Positions 24,018 to 33,380 of a stretch of DNA of 64,000 nt are shown here, in pieces. A program made the position numbers and the translations under genes. This DNA is from Chersky-840 sp035604715 (lineage in GTDB: Bacteria > Actinomycetota > Acidimicrobiia > Acidimicrobiales > UBA8190), in the NCBI GenBank assembly GCA_963731665.1, contig CAVSWP010000011.1, positions 434,001 to 498,000 of the forward strand, written 5' to 3'. Position 1 is the first letter of the stretch, and every line of letters begins with the position of its first letter. The notes beneath the pieces are model-generated. The model did not search any database. It saw nothing but the letters and a program-made list of their open reading frames with translations, and had not been told where the DNA came from.

Positions 24018-25304
24018 TGCCAGGGTTCAGGACATCGGAGACCGCCCGGCCGGGTGGATGTGTCAAGACATAGGAGACCGCTAGCGGGGAGGTCTCCTCA
24101 TGGACTTGGGTCGTTTCCTGATCGAAACGCACCTGCGGACGGGCCGGCCCATCAAGGAGCTGGCGCGGGTCCACCATGTAAGCCCGAGCTGGCTGTTCAA
24201 GCTGCTGCGCCGCTACCGGCTCGAGGGCCCGGCGGGACTCGAGGCCCGCTCGAGGCGCCCCAGGAACTCGCCCACCCGGATCGCCGATCTCTGGGAAGAC
24301 GAGATCGTGGCGCTCAGAAAGGAGCTGGCGGACTTCGGCGCCGATGCCGGGGCGCAGACCATTCACTACCACTTGGCCAAGCGCCACCGGACGGTGCCGT
24401 CGCAGTCCACCATCTGGCGGGTGCTGCGGGCCCGAGGTTTTGTCACCGAGCAGCCGCAAAAGCGTCCGAGGAGCTCCTACCGGCGCTTCGTTGCGGACCT
24501 GCCCAACGAGTGCTGGCAGGCAGACGTCACGCACGTGACGCTCCAGGACGGAGCGGTATTCGAGGTCTTGAACATGATCGACGATCATTCGAGGCTGTGC
24601 GTGGCTTCGAGGGCCTTTGTCACGGTCAAGGCCACCGACGTGGTGCGCACGTTGCACCGATCGGCAGAGAATTGGGGCTATCCGGCCTCGATGCTCACGG
24701 ACAACGGGCTCGTGTTCACCGCCCAGCGCCGCTATGGAGTGGTCGGGACCTTCGAGCAGGAGCTGTTCTCGCTCGGCATCGCCACGAAGCACTCGCGCCC
24801 CTACCATCCCCAGACCTGCGGCAAGGTCGAGAGATTCCACCAGACGCTCAAGAAGTTCCTTGCCGTCCAAGACGGAGTCGTCACCAAGAAACAGCTGCAG
24901 GCCCAACTGGATCGCTTCACCAGTTACTACAACGAGATCCGGCCCCATCGCCGGCACACACCGATCGAGGCGTTCACTGCACTCGAGCGTGCCCGGCCGA
25001 CACGTGCACTTGTGGAGGTCGGCCACCGCAAGCTGATGCAGGGAAAGGTCGACAAGAAGGGCGCGGTCACCATCCGCTACAGAGGCCGCATCCACCACAT
25101 CGGCATCGGCGCCGCCTACAAGGGTTGGCGCATCTGGATGCTCGTCGACCGCCTGAACATCGAGATCGTCGCCGTCGACGGGTCGCCGCTCAGACGGCTG
25201 CGCCTCGACCCCGCCAAGGACTACCAACCGATGGGTTGACCAGGTCTGACGGCGGTCTACGATGTCTTGACACATCGGGGTCTCCGATGTCTGGCGACAT
25301 CACA
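24018..25304 (+). mobile_element. IS481-family insertion sequence, 1,287 bp
   Basis: Both ends carry a 26-base terminal inverted repeat that starts with TG and ends in an identical GACATCGGAGACC. Further in, a second inverted block GATGTGTCAAGACAT is present on both sides (24057-24071 left, 25262-25276 right), as expected for multiple transposase binding sites. It holds one intact DDE transposase gene. It is flanked by a 16-bp near-perfect direct repeat and is inserted at the end of the initiator tRNA gene. Nothing in it looks degraded, so it may still be active. Confidence 0.82.
24100..25239 (+). CDS. IS481-family DDE transposase
   Basis: A 379-residue intact protein starting at an ATG with GGGGAGG seven bases upstream. 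The N-terminal helix-turn-helix lies around residues 15-40 (PIKELARVHHVSPSWLFKLL), and an IS481-type linker follows. The rve catalytic core has Asp at about 142 (CWQADVTHV), Asp at about 201 (MLTDNGLVF) and Glu at about 244 (TCGKVERFHQTLK). The C-terminus adds a small beta domain (AVTIRYRGRIHHIGIGAAYK). It is the only gene of the element and should bind the paired inner and outer repeats at the IS ends. Confidence 0.93.
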   Translation: MDLGRFLIETHLRTGRPIKELARVHHVSPSWLFKLLRRYRLEGPAGLEARSRRPRNSPTRIADLWEDEIVALRKELADFGADAGAQTIHYHLAKRHRTVPSQSTIWRVLRARGFVTEQPQKRPRSSYRRFVADLPNECWQADVTHVTLQDGAVFEVLNMIDDHSRLCVASRAFVTVKATDVVRTLHRSAENWGYPASMLTDNGLVFTAQRRYGVVGTFEQELFSLGIATKHSRPYHPQTCGKVERFHQTLKKFLAVQDGVVTKKQLQAQLDRFTSYYNEIRPHRRHTPIEAFTALERARPTRALVEVGHRKLMQGKVDKKGAVTIRYRGRIHHIGIGAAYKGWRIWMLVDRLNIEIVAVDGSPLRRLRLDPAKDYQPMG

Positions 25305-25305
25305 A

Positions 25306-25382
<77 letters not shown>

Positions 25383-25426
25383 TCGTTCTGCGCAGACTAG
25401 CACCCGGCCAGGAGCCAGCTTCTCCG

Positions 25427-28400
25427 TTACGGGCTCGGCTCGATGCCGAGGTTACCCCGCAGGGCGACGCCGCTCGGGACGGTGGTGCTCGTGGTGGTGG
25501 TGGAAGACGTCGACGACTTCGAGGAGCTCGAATTGCCCCCCGACGCCTGCTGGAGCTGCTGGAGCACGTTCTGCAGGTTCGTGAGGTCGCTGCCGTAGGC
25601 GGCGAAGTTGCCGCTCTTCAGGTCGGTCTGGGCCTGCTGGAAGTCCGAGTTGGCCTGGGAGATCAGGCTCTGGACGCGCTGGCCCACGGGCGCGGTGGGA
25701 CTCGTCGGCGTCGTGGGGGCGGGCGTAGTGGAGCCGGGCAACGCCACATTGAAGAGGTCCTGCAGAGCCCCGGCCAGAGTCGGCTCGAAAGCGACCCGGC
25801 TCTGACCCGTCGGCCCGCTGTACACGACGATGTAGTAGTCGAGCTTGGGGAAAGGGTTGCGTGAGGACTCGACGTAGAACGGCCGGAAGTACAACATCGA
25901 GTCGCCGACGGGCACGACTTGCAGGGTTCCCAACTGGACGCTCGAGCCGTTCTGGTTGAGGAGGCTGATTTGCGACGAGATGGCCTGCGTGGCCGAGATG
26001 TCGGCGTCGACGAGGGCGGGCCCGTCGATGGGCGGCGTCTGGAACACCGTGAGCTTGCCATACTGTTCCGGGTCCGATCCGGCCACGATGAATCCGGCCA
26101 TGGTCTGGATCTGATCCCCCTTGGACACGGGAACGAACGCGTCGACGAGGTTGAACGACGGAGCCGTCTGCCCCGGGACCTGGAAGAGCTCGTAGATCGG
26201 TGACATCCGGGTGATTTGGCCGGAGACGGCCACCCCTTGCGCGTTGGTCGTCAGCGTGGTGGGAAGCGCCTGGTTGGGCGAGCCCGCGCCGGCACTTTGG
26301 GAGACGTTCCACGCGTTGTTGGCGCTATAGAAGGAGAGCGGCTTCGTCAGGTGGTAGCGGCCGTAGGTGGCGGCCTGCACCGACAGCAGGTCCTCGGGGT
26401 AGCGCAGATGCGCCCGGATCGCCGCCGGCATCTGGGACACATTGGTGAACATGTGGGGAAACACCCTCTCCCATGTCTGCAGGATCGGGTCTTTGGAATG
26501 CGTCAGCGAGGAGACGTCGTAGAAGGTCATCTTGCCGGAGTAGGCGTTGACGACGACCTTGACCGAGTTGCGCACATAGTTGATGTTCTGGTTCAACCCG
26601 CTGTTGCTGGGTAACGACGAGATGTCCACGTTCTGCGAGTAGGGATAGTTGTCGCTGGTGGTGTAGGCGTCGAGGATCCAGTAGATCTGACCGTTGGCCA
26701 GCACGGGGTACGGGTCGGAGTCATAACTCAGGAACGGAGCGGCCTTCTGCGCCATCTGGGTGATGTCGCGCACGAACATGAGCCTTGATTTCGACGTGAC
26801 GAGGTCCGAGACGAGGAGGTTGAAGTCGCCGAAGCGGATGGCGAAGGCCGCCTTGATGAGGAAGTTCTTGAGCTGGACTCCCCCCGTTCCGCTGTAGGTA
26901 CTCTGCACCGGGGTCCCCGATGATGACGCCGGCGGGTAGTCGATCTCGCCCTGACGGGTGTCCCCCAGAACGTAATCGGCATCACCACCGTTCGGGTTGT
27001 TCAGCCCGAAGTAGACGCGCGGCTGTTGGATGGTGGGCGCACCGGGTGTGGACGCCGGTGGCACCTGCGAGATGTCGAACGACGGCTGGCCGTCATTCGA
27101 CGAGTTCGATGGCGCCAGGATCATGGCGAACCCGTGGGTGTACTGCAGGTGGGTGTTCACCCACCCCTGGGACGGGAGGTCGCTGTCGTTGACCTGGCGA
27201 ACTCCCACCACCATCGGCACGAGGCTGCCGTTGATCAAGTAGCGGTCGACGGAGAGGGTGTTGAACGAGTAGTACGACTTCGTGGCCTGGAGCTTGGTGT
27301 AGGTGGCCGAGGTCTGCGTCGGGTCCCACAACTGCACGTCGTTGAGGGTGGCCTGGTTGGCGACGACCTGCGAGGGCGTCAGCGTCTGGGTGCCCTTGAA
27401 CGTCATTCGACGGACGTTGTTGATCCCGATGGCGGCTCGAGTGGCGACGATGTTCCGACCGATGTATGTCTGCTCGAGGGAGTTCTGGGCCGGGGTGACC
27501 TTGACGGCCTGAACGATCGCCGGGTAGATGGCACCCACCACCACGGCGACGAACGCCCAAAGCCCGACTCCGAGGACCGGCAGTGCCCAGCCCCGCCGGC
27601 GGATGTTGATGAGGAGGATCACCGCCGCGAGCAGCGATATCCAGAAAAGCAGCGTCAGGGCGGGCAGGCGGGCGTGGACGTCGGTGTAACCAGCTCCCTG
27701 CACGTAGCCGTTCTGGGAGAGGTCGAGGTTGTAGCGCGCCAAGACGTACCCGGCGGCCTTCACGAGCGCCATACAGGCAAGGAGCACCGAGATGTGCACC
27801 TTGACCTGAGGCGCCACGTTGGGCGTCCCCGACTGCACCCGGATCCCGCCGTTGAGGTAGTGGGCGATGACGGTGAACACGGCGATGACGACGAGAGTGA
27901 CGAAGGCCCAGCTCACCAGGAAGGACAGGAACGGGAGCTTGAAGACGAAGAAGCCGACGTTCTTGTGGAACTGTGGGTCGGTGGCGTCGAACGACCCGCC
28001 GTTCATGTAGAGCAGGTAATTGCGCCACTGTCCCAGGGCACCGGTGGCCGCGATCAGGCCGACGACAGCCGAGACGAGGCTTCGGACGAGCACGGCGCGC
28101 GGCGCCACCCGTTGCTGATATCGACGGACGAGCTCGTCTTCGGGGCCCAAGGCGAGCTCGGTCGGCGCCAGACGGTCCACCACGGCGAGGTTGACCCACA
28201 GGAGCACGAAGAAGATCGCCGCGAAACCGAAGAACAGCTCCGCTTTCACCTCGAACAGGCGGGTCCATACCGCGCTGAGCTGGACCGAGCCGAACCACAG
28301 GTAGTCCGTGTAGAAGGTGGCCAGGGTCCGCAGCGACGCCAGGACGACGATCACCACCACGACGCCGATGACCAACCACAATCTCCCCCGCCGTGTGGCG

Positions 28401-28438
28401 CGGCGCGCCCGGCGCGGCAGGTCCTGCGGGGTGCGCAC
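25427..28438 (-). CDS. UPF0182 family membrane protein
   Basis: A 1003-residue protein of the usual length for UPF0182, an actinobacterial family of unknown function. Seven or so membrane helices occupy the first third (LWLVIGVVVVIVVLASLRTL near the start, then AELFFGFAAIFFVLLWVNL). A large extracytoplasmic domain of about 550 residues follows (TRAAIGINNVRRMTFKGTQT, YTHGFAMILAPSN, LRYPEDLLSVQAATYGRYHL). It ends in a Gln/Ser/Thr-rich coiled or disordered tail (SSSSKSSTSSTTTTSTTV). With YlbL and DUF2342 nearby it recalls the M. tuberculosis Rv3193c-Rv3195 region. A role in the cell envelope is suspected but unproven. Confidence 0.93.
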   Translation of the reverse strand: MRTPQDLPRRARRATRRGRLWLVIGVVVVIVVLASLRTLATFYTDYLWFGSVQLSAVWTRLFEVKAELFFGFAAIFFVLLWVNLAVVDRLAPTELALGPEDELVRRYQQRVAPRAVLVRSLVSAVVGLIAATGALGQWRNYLLYMNGGSFDATDPQFHKNVGFFVFKLPFLSFLVSWAFVTLVVIAVFTVIAHYLNGGIRVQSGTPNVAPQVKVHISVLLACMALVKAAGYVLARYNLDLSQNGYVQGAGYTDVHARLPALTLLFWISLLAAVILLINIRRRGWALPVLGVGLWAFVAVVVGAIYPAIVQAVKVTPAQNSLEQTYIGRNIVATRAAIGINNVRRMTFKGTQTLTPSQVVANQATLNDVQLWDPTQTSATYTKLQATKSYYSFNTLSVDRYLINGSLVPMVVGVRQVNDSDLPSQGWVNTHLQYTHGFAMILAPSNSSNDGQPSFDISQVPPASTPGAPTIQQPRVYFGLNNPNGGDADYVLGDTRQGEIDYPPASSSGTPVQSTYSGTGGVQLKNFLIKAAFAIRFGDFNLLVSDLVTSKSRLMFVRDITQMAQKAAPFLSYDSDPYPVLANGQIYWILDAYTTSDNYPYSQNVDISSLPSNSGLNQNINYVRNSVKVVVNAYSGKMTFYDVSSLTHSKDPILQTWERVFPHMFTNVSQMPAAIRAHLRYPEDLLSVQAATYGRYHLTKPLSFYSANNAWNVSQSAGAGSPNQALPTTLTTNAQGVAVSGQITRMSPIYELFQVPGQTAPSFNLVDAFVPVSKGDQIQTMAGFIVAGSDPEQYGKLTVFQTPPIDGPALVDADISATQAISSQISLLNQNGSSVQLGTLQVVPVGDSMLYFRPFYVESSRNPFPKLDYYIVVYSGPTGQSRVAFEPTLAGALQDLFNVALPGSTTPAPTTPTSPTAPVGQRVQSLISQANSDFQQAQTDLKSGNFAAYGSDLTNLQNVLQQLQQASGGNSSSSKSSTSSTTTTSTTVPSGVALRGNLGIEPSP

Positions 28439-28449
28439 GGCGCGGCAGC

Positions 28450-30315
28450 CTAGGCGTTCGCCGGAACAAGCAGGCAGCGGCAGCCGGCGTGTGCCGGCGG
28501 GTGCCGATGCCCGGTGGGGAAAACCTCACGCGACAGGACCGGCCCGGCCAGCGCGTTGTCGTCGCAGTCCGGGCACTGCGCTACGTCATCGTCGACCACC
28601 CAGCGCAATACCGTGCCCTCGGGCACAGCCGCCAGCGCCGCTCGGGCAAAGGCAAAGACCGTCTGGTCCCCCGCCAATCGTTCCGTGCGTGCGCCTTTCC
28701 ACTCGCGAAAGGCCGCGCCGACCAGCTCCACCAGGGCGGACTCGTCACCTTCCTCCACCGAGGGCCCTTCGGCCTCGAGTCGCCGGCGCAGGGGGGCCAC
28801 GATGTCCGACGCCAGCGCCCCGGCCACGTCGTCGACTCCCGGTGCCTCGTCGGCCTTGCCACCGGCGAACGTGGCCCCGGCCCGGGCCGCCTCCATCAAC
28901 TGGTCGGCAGCGGCCTGCACGTAGCGCCCGGCGTGGTCCTCCTCGGCGGGCAGCACCCCGGGCGCCCACCCACCCTTGGCTCGCAGACGGTCGAGGATGT
29001 CGTTCTGGTCATCTTGGAGGGCGCGCTTGAGTCGGCGCGCCAGGGTCGCCACCAACGGGTCGAGGACCTCGTTGCGCTGGACGATCACGGGGTCGATCAC
29101 TCGAACGTATTCGTCCACGTCCTCGGAGAAGTCAGGTCCCTCGGAGGTACCGGGCTCCTCGGAGGGGCCGGTCGCTTCGGGCCCGACAGCGCTGGCCTCG
29201 CGTGCGGCCCGGGCGCTCGGCCCCGGGCGCTCGGCCCCGGCGGTCTGCTTGGGCTCTTTGGGGCCACGAGCATCCTTGGAGCCGGCTGCCGCCTTCGGGG
29301 CGGCCGCCTCCTTGGGACCGGCTGCGACCGGCCCGATCCCCGACGGGGCCCCGGGTGCGGGCACGAGACGCACGCCCTCGTCAGGCTCGCCCGCCGCGGT
29401 CGTGTCGGCGCTTTCGCCCACCGGGCCCGCGGGGCTCATCGCTCCGGCCTCGGCCCGCAGGCGTGCGAACAACTCCTCGACCGATTGCCTGGCGCCGGGT
29501 TCCTCCTCGCGCTGGGCGTCCTCGGCGCTGATGTCGAGCGCGGTCACCTCGGCGAGCTCTTCTTGCGCGGCCTGGCGTCCGGCCGCCTCCGCCGCCAGTC
29601 GAGCTTCGTCTTCGGCCCGGAAGAGATCGTCGGTGATGCGGTCGACGGCGTGACGGACCTCACCGATGGTCTCGGCCAGGCGCTCGCGCCCCGCACGGAG
29701 CTGCTCGATCTGACTGTGCAACACCCGGCGCCGGCGCCCCAGGTCGCCGAGCACGCGGGCCCGCAACTCCTGGGCCTCTTGCACCATGGCGCGGCACTCG
29801 GCGCGCGTCTGGGTGACCAGGGCTTCGGCCTCGAGCTTGGCCCCCTCCAGCCTGGAGGTCGCCTCCTCCTGGGCGCGCCGACGTATCTCGGCGGCGGCGG
29901 CTTCGGATTCGGCGGAACGATCCTGGGCGCCCTGCTGCGAGTGGCGCTGCAGCTGCTCGGCTTCTTCTTGTGCTTGCGCCCGCATGCGGGCTGCGTCGTT
30001 CTCCGCCCGGCCCACCAACTCTGCGGCGGCCTCGTGGGCCGAGCGCAGGACGCGCGCCGTCTCGAGCCCCAGGGCGGCGGTGAGCGTGGACTCGTCGAGC
30101 ACCGGGTTCTCGGCCCGGCGCTCGGCCTCGCCCAAGGCCCGGCGCAGGTCCTGCTCGCGGTCGGCGGCGGCCACCAGCTCACGCGCCACGTGCTCGAGGA
30201 ACGACCGCACCTCGGACGGGTCGAAGCCGCGCCGTGCGGTGCCGAAGGTATGTCGGGCGACCTCGTCGGGATGCACGCGGGCGGATGAAGAGATCGAGAA
30301 CCGCTCCTCTGGCAT
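28450..30315 (-). CDS. DivIVA-domain protein with long coiled coil and phage-morphogenesis-like Cys/His tail
   Basis: About 621 residues from the ATG at 30313-30315. The DivIVA/Wag31-type domain is near the N-terminus (HPDEVARHTFGTARRGFDPS, EVRSFLEHVARELVAAADRE). An Ala/Glu/Arg-rich coiled coil follows to about residue 310, then an acidic, Pro/Ala-rich linker. A second domain ends in VDDDVAQCPDCDDNALAGPV and HRHPPAHAGCRCLLVP. That C-x2-C, H-x-H, PPxHxGCRC pattern resembles the end of phage Mu gpF-type head-morphogenesis proteins (PF04233) and probably binds metal. DivIVA domains bind curved membrane at poles or septa. The combination is unfamiliar to me. An upstream in-frame ATG (30363) is less likely. 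Confidence 0.82.
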   Translation of the reverse strand: MPEERFSISSSARVHPDEVARHTFGTARRGFDPSEVRSFLEHVARELVAAADREQDLRRALGEAERRAENPVLDESTLTAALGLETARVLRSAHEAAAELVGRAENDAARMRAQAQEEAEQLQRHSQQGAQDRSAESEAAAAEIRRRAQEEATSRLEGAKLEAEALVTQTRAECRAMVQEAQELRARVLGDLGRRRRVLHSQIEQLRAGRERLAETIGEVRHAVDRITDDLFRAEDEARLAAEAAGRQAAQEELAEVTALDISAEDAQREEEPGARQSVEELFARLRAEAGAMSPAGPVGESADTTAAGEPDEGVRLVPAPGAPSGIGPVAAGPKEAAAPKAAAGSKDARGPKEPKQTAGAERPGPSARAAREASAVGPEATGPSEEPGTSEGPDFSEDVDEYVRVIDPVIVQRNEVLDPLVATLARRLKRALQDDQNDILDRLRAKGGWAPGVLPAEEDHAGRYVQAAADQLMEAARAGATFAGGKADEAPGVDDVAGALASDIVAPLRRRLEAEGPSVEEGDESALVELVGAAFREWKGARTERLAGDQTVFAFARAALAAVPEGTVLRWVVDDDVAQCPDCDDNALAGPVLSREVFPTGHRHPPAHAGCRCLLVPANA

Positions 30316-30384
30316 GGGCGAGAGCCTACGACGCGCCGTGCAGGCGCGGGGGCTGCCAGCCATGCTGGGGTCCCCGACGGCCGG

Positions 30385-31575
30385 CTAGCTCCATGGTGAG
30401 TCCTGCCAGTCGGTGGGCACGCTGTGGCCCCCGGGGCCCGGAGGTGGGCCCTTGGCGGCGGTCCCGAGGTTCCCGCCCAGGCTCTCCAGGTCGGAGAGCG
30501 CCTGGGCGAGGGTCGAGACGGCGAAGACCTTGAGGTGGGGGCCCGCCATGGCCCGGGCGATGGTGAGCTCGGCGTTGCCGGGGATCTGGGGGACGAGAAA
30601 GACGGTGGCCCCGGCGTTGTCTACGGCCACGGTCTTCTGCTGCACGCCCCCGACATCGCCGATGGTGCCGTCGGGACGGATCGTCCCGGTGGCGGCGACG
30701 ATGCGGCCACCGGTGAGCTGTCCACCCCCGAGCTTGTTCAGCATGCCTAGGGTCCAGGCCAACCCGGCCGACGGGCCCCCGATGTTGTCGCTGTTGATGC
30801 TCACCGGGAACGGAAAGTCATAGACCGGTTGGGTCCCCATGGGCGCCAACGCCGAAGCGGGGTCACCGATTCCGAGGAATGCGACCTTCTTGCCGTTAAC
30901 CATGAGCGACCCGAGGCGGACCGAGACGTCGTGACCGGGCGTCGGGTGCGAGATCGATCCCACCCGGATCGTGACCGTCTCCCCCGGTTGATGGGAACGC
31001 ACCGCGCTCTGCAGCGCCTTGGGGTTGGTCGTCGGGACGCCATCGATGGAGGTCACGACGTCACCCACCTGCAGGGTTCGGCCCGCCGGCGAGTTGGGGT
31101 CGATGACGTAGATGGTCACGCCCGCATCGTGCTCGGGCACCGAGTAGCCCAGCTGGCGCAGCGCCACCGCCGTGGCGGTCAACTGGGACTCGGCCATGTC
31201 CACCAGCGCTTGGGCGTCGTACTCGCTCGACGGGAGATTGCTGGTCAGCTCGCCCGTGGGGATGATGGTGTTGTCCCGGTTCGGGAAGAGCCGAGCGAAG
31301 AAGTACTGCGTGTAGCGCAGCGTGTCGACCCCCACGTCGGTGAGCAGGACCTTGCCGTGAGTCGGGTGATCCCGCCCCGCCGGGACGGTGATGAGGCCGG
31401 CCACGGGCAGGGCGTCTCCGGGCACCAGCTCCGTGTAAGGCGCCGAGATGAGCGACGACGCGATCACCGATGCCGCCAACACGATCAGCACGGCGACCAG
31501 GACGACGGGCCAGCGGCGACGGCGCCGGGATCTCGGGTACGTGGCGGGCGGTAGCGTGGATTGGGAGGTCGACAT
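30385..31575 (-). CDS. YlbL-type PDZ-Lon (S16) membrane-anchored serine protease
   Basis: A 396-residue protein: a basic N-terminus, one membrane anchor (VVLVAVLIVLAASVIASSLI), a PDZ domain at about 165-230 (ITVIDPNSPAGRTLQVGDVV-like, TSIDGVPTTNPKAL), and a C-terminal Lon-type protease domain. The catalytic Ser is in NIGGPSAGLAWTLGML and the Lys in GVQQKTVAVDNAGATV. The family cuts or senses misfolded or signalling proteins outside the membrane. Its start codon shares a CATG with that of the divergent HEAT gene and has no ribosome-binding site, so a leaderless transcript is likely. It lies between the DivIVA fusion and MreB genes. Confidence 0.92.
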   Translation of the reverse strand: MSTSQSTLPPATYPRSRRRRRWPVVLVAVLIVLAASVIASSLISAPYTELVPGDALPVAGLITVPAGRDHPTHGKVLLTDVGVDTLRYTQYFFARLFPNRDNTIIPTGELTSNLPSSEYDAQALVDMAESQLTATAVALRQLGYSVPEHDAGVTIYVIDPNSPAGRTLQVGDVVTSIDGVPTTNPKALQSAVRSHQPGETVTIRVGSISHPTPGHDVSVRLGSLMVNGKKVAFLGIGDPASALAPMGTQPVYDFPFPVSINSDNIGGPSAGLAWTLGMLNKLGGGQLTGGRIVAATGTIRPDGTIGDVGGVQQKTVAVDNAGATVFLVPQIPGNAELTIARAMAGPHLKVFAVSTLAQALSDLESLGGNLGTAAKGPPPGPGGHSVPTDWQDSPWS

Positions 31576-32245
31576 GGGGAAGGGTGCTGCGGGAGATCAC
31601 CAGCCTGCCACGATTCGTTCCTCGCACCCGGGCGCCCTCGTCCGCGACGCGGTCATTGCCGGCCACCGCCGGGACCTCGAGACGGCCTCGAGCCTGGCGT
31701 GTCACCAGGACCCGGAGGTACGCGCCGCCGCCCTCGGGGCGTTGCAGCGGATGGGGGCACTCGACACCCACGGGCTCATCGCCGCCCTGACCGACCCCGA
31801 CACCGAGGTGCGACGCCGTGCGTGTGTTCTGGCGGGGCGCATCTTGGCGACCGACGGGGCGAACCCCGAGCTCGTGGACGCCGTGGTCCGCGTCCTGGAC
31901 TGCGACCCCGAGGCCACGGTGGTGGAGAGCGCGGCGTGGAGCCTCGGCGAGGCGGGCTCGACCTGCGGGCGCTCAGCGGTGCAGGCCTTGGAGCGGGTGG
32001 CCACCGCGCATGGAGATCCCCTGTGTCGGGAGTCGGCCGTCGCCGCCCTGGGCGCCATCGGCGACCCGGGCGCCTTGGACTCGGTCCTCGTCGCTCTCGG
32101 GGACAAGCCGGCGGTTCGCCGTCGGGCCGCCATCGCCCTGTCTGCCTTCGACGACCCACGGGTGGAGGTCGCCCTGCGTCGATGTCTCGAGGACCGCGAC
32201 TGGCAGGTGCGCCAGGCGGCCGAGGACCTGCTCGGCCGACCCTGA
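31574..32245 (+). CDS. HEAT-repeat protein
   Basis: A 223-residue protein starting MGKGAAGDHQPATIRSS, with GGGAGG six bases before the ATG. Five or so HEAT-like helical repeats fill it: DPEVRAAALGALQRMG, DPDTEVRRRACVLAGRI, ATVVESAAWSLGEAG, CRESAVAALGAIGDPGA, and DWQVRQAAEDLLG. This arrangement usually forms a protein-binding scaffold, and no enzymatic residues are visible. Its first codon overlaps that of the divergent YlbL gene within one CATG. It converges on mreB with 14 bp between stops. Partner unknown. Confidence 0.85.
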   Translation: MGKGAAGDHQPATIRSSHPGALVRDAVIAGHRRDLETASSLACHQDPEVRAAALGALQRMGALDTHGLIAALTDPDTEVRRRACVLAGRILATDGANPELVDAVVRVLDCDPEATVVESAAWSLGEAGSTCGRSAVQALERVATAHGDPLCRESAVAALGAIGDPGALDSVLVALGDKPAVRRRAAIALSAFDDPRVEVALRRCLEDRDWQVRQAAEDLLGRP

Positions 32246-32259
32246 CCGGAGCCGACGTG

Positions 32260-33264
32260 CTAGGCGTCGGCGGAGACGAACAGTTCGCGCAGCTTGTCGA
32301 AGGATTCGAGGCACTGCCCCGCCCCCAGGGCCACACACTCGAGGGGGGTGTCGACCAGGTGCACGGGCACCGCCGTCTCGTTGGCCAGGCGCCGGGCCAT
32401 GCCCCGCAACAGCGCCCCACCCCCGACGAGGTGGATACCCTGGAAGATGATGTCCTGGGCGAGCTCCGGTGGTGCGCCACCCAGGCAGTTCACCGCCGCC
32501 GTGATGATCTGGCGTACCTGGTCCTCGACGGCGCCGCGCAGCTCCCCGGGCGAAAGCACCACGGTCTTGGGCATCCCGGTCATCAGCTCCCGCCCTCGCA
32601 CCTCGGCTTTGACCTCGCCGCCGTAAGGCGCTGCGGAGCCGATGGCGAACTTGATCTCTTCCGCTGTTCGCTCACCGATGGCCACGCCGTGCTCGCGCCG
32701 GACGTAGATCTGGATGGCGGCGTCGATGTCGAACCCGCCACATCGGATCGCCTCGGAGGCCACCACCCCCCCGAGCGAGATGACGGCGGTCTCCGACGTG
32801 CCGCCACCCACGTCCACCACCATGTTGCCGATGGGCTCGTAGATCGAGAGCCCCGCACCGATGGCGGCCGCCATGGGCTGCTCGATGAGGTAGGCGGCCG
32901 ACGCCCCCGCCCGGTGCGTCGCCTCCTTCACGGCCCGACGCTCGACACTGGTGATGGCCGACGGCACGCAGATGAGCACGCGGGGGCGGTTGAGGCGCGA
33001 GACGCCACATCGCTGGAGCAGCAGACGGATCATGCGTTCGGTGATATCGAAGTCCGTGATGGCGCCCTGTCGAAGGGGCCGTACGGCCACGATGTACCCG
33101 GGCGTGCGCCCGATCATCTGCCAGGCGTCCTGGCCCATGGCCAGCACCTCGTGGGTCCGGGTGTTGAGGGCGATCACCGTGGGCTCGTTGAGGACGATGC
33201 CCTTGCCCCTCGCGTAGACCAGAGTGTTGGCCGTGCCGAGGTCGATGGCGAGGTCCCTAGCCAC
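32260..33264 (-). CDS. mreB: Rod shape-determining protein MreB/Mbl (actin-like)
   Basis: A 334-residue actin homologue. Phosphate-1 motif DLAIDLGTANTLVYARGKG lies at the start, phosphate-2 is MVVDVGGGTSETAVISLGG, adenosine motif IHLVGGGALLRGMARRL, plus the family segments LNEPTVIALNTRTHEVLAMG and ERRAVKEA. MreB filaments guide lateral wall synthesis beneath the membrane. The GTG at 33262-33264 is chosen because MreB proteins usually begin M-A-R-D-L-A-I-D-L; upstream in-frame starts exist at 33288 and 33303. No mreC/mreD follows, so it may be a stand-alone paralogue like those of actinobacteria that grow at the poles. Confidence 0.93.
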   Translation of the reverse strand: MARDLAIDLGTANTLVYARGKGIVLNEPTVIALNTRTHEVLAMGQDAWQMIGRTPGYIVAVRPLRQGAITDFDITERMIRLLLQRCGVSRLNRPRVLICVPSAITSVERRAVKEATHRAGASAAYLIEQPMAAAIGAGLSIYEPIGNMVVDVGGGTSETAVISLGGVVASEAIRCGGFDIDAAIQIYVRREHGVAIGERTAEEIKFAIGSAAPYGGEVKAEVRGRELMTGMPKTVVLSPGELRGAVEDQVRQIITAAVNCLGGAPPELAQDIIFQGIHLVGGGALLRGMARRLANETAVPVHLVDTPLECVALGAGQCLESFDKLRELFVSADA

Positions 33265-33380
33265 GTCGCCCCGCTCGCACGAAGACATGCTACGGGGAAC
33301 CACTCAGGCACGCTGAGGCCGGTGCCACCAGGCCCGCCGCGACGTCCCTTGCGCAGGGGGCGACAGTAACCTCGGGCACG

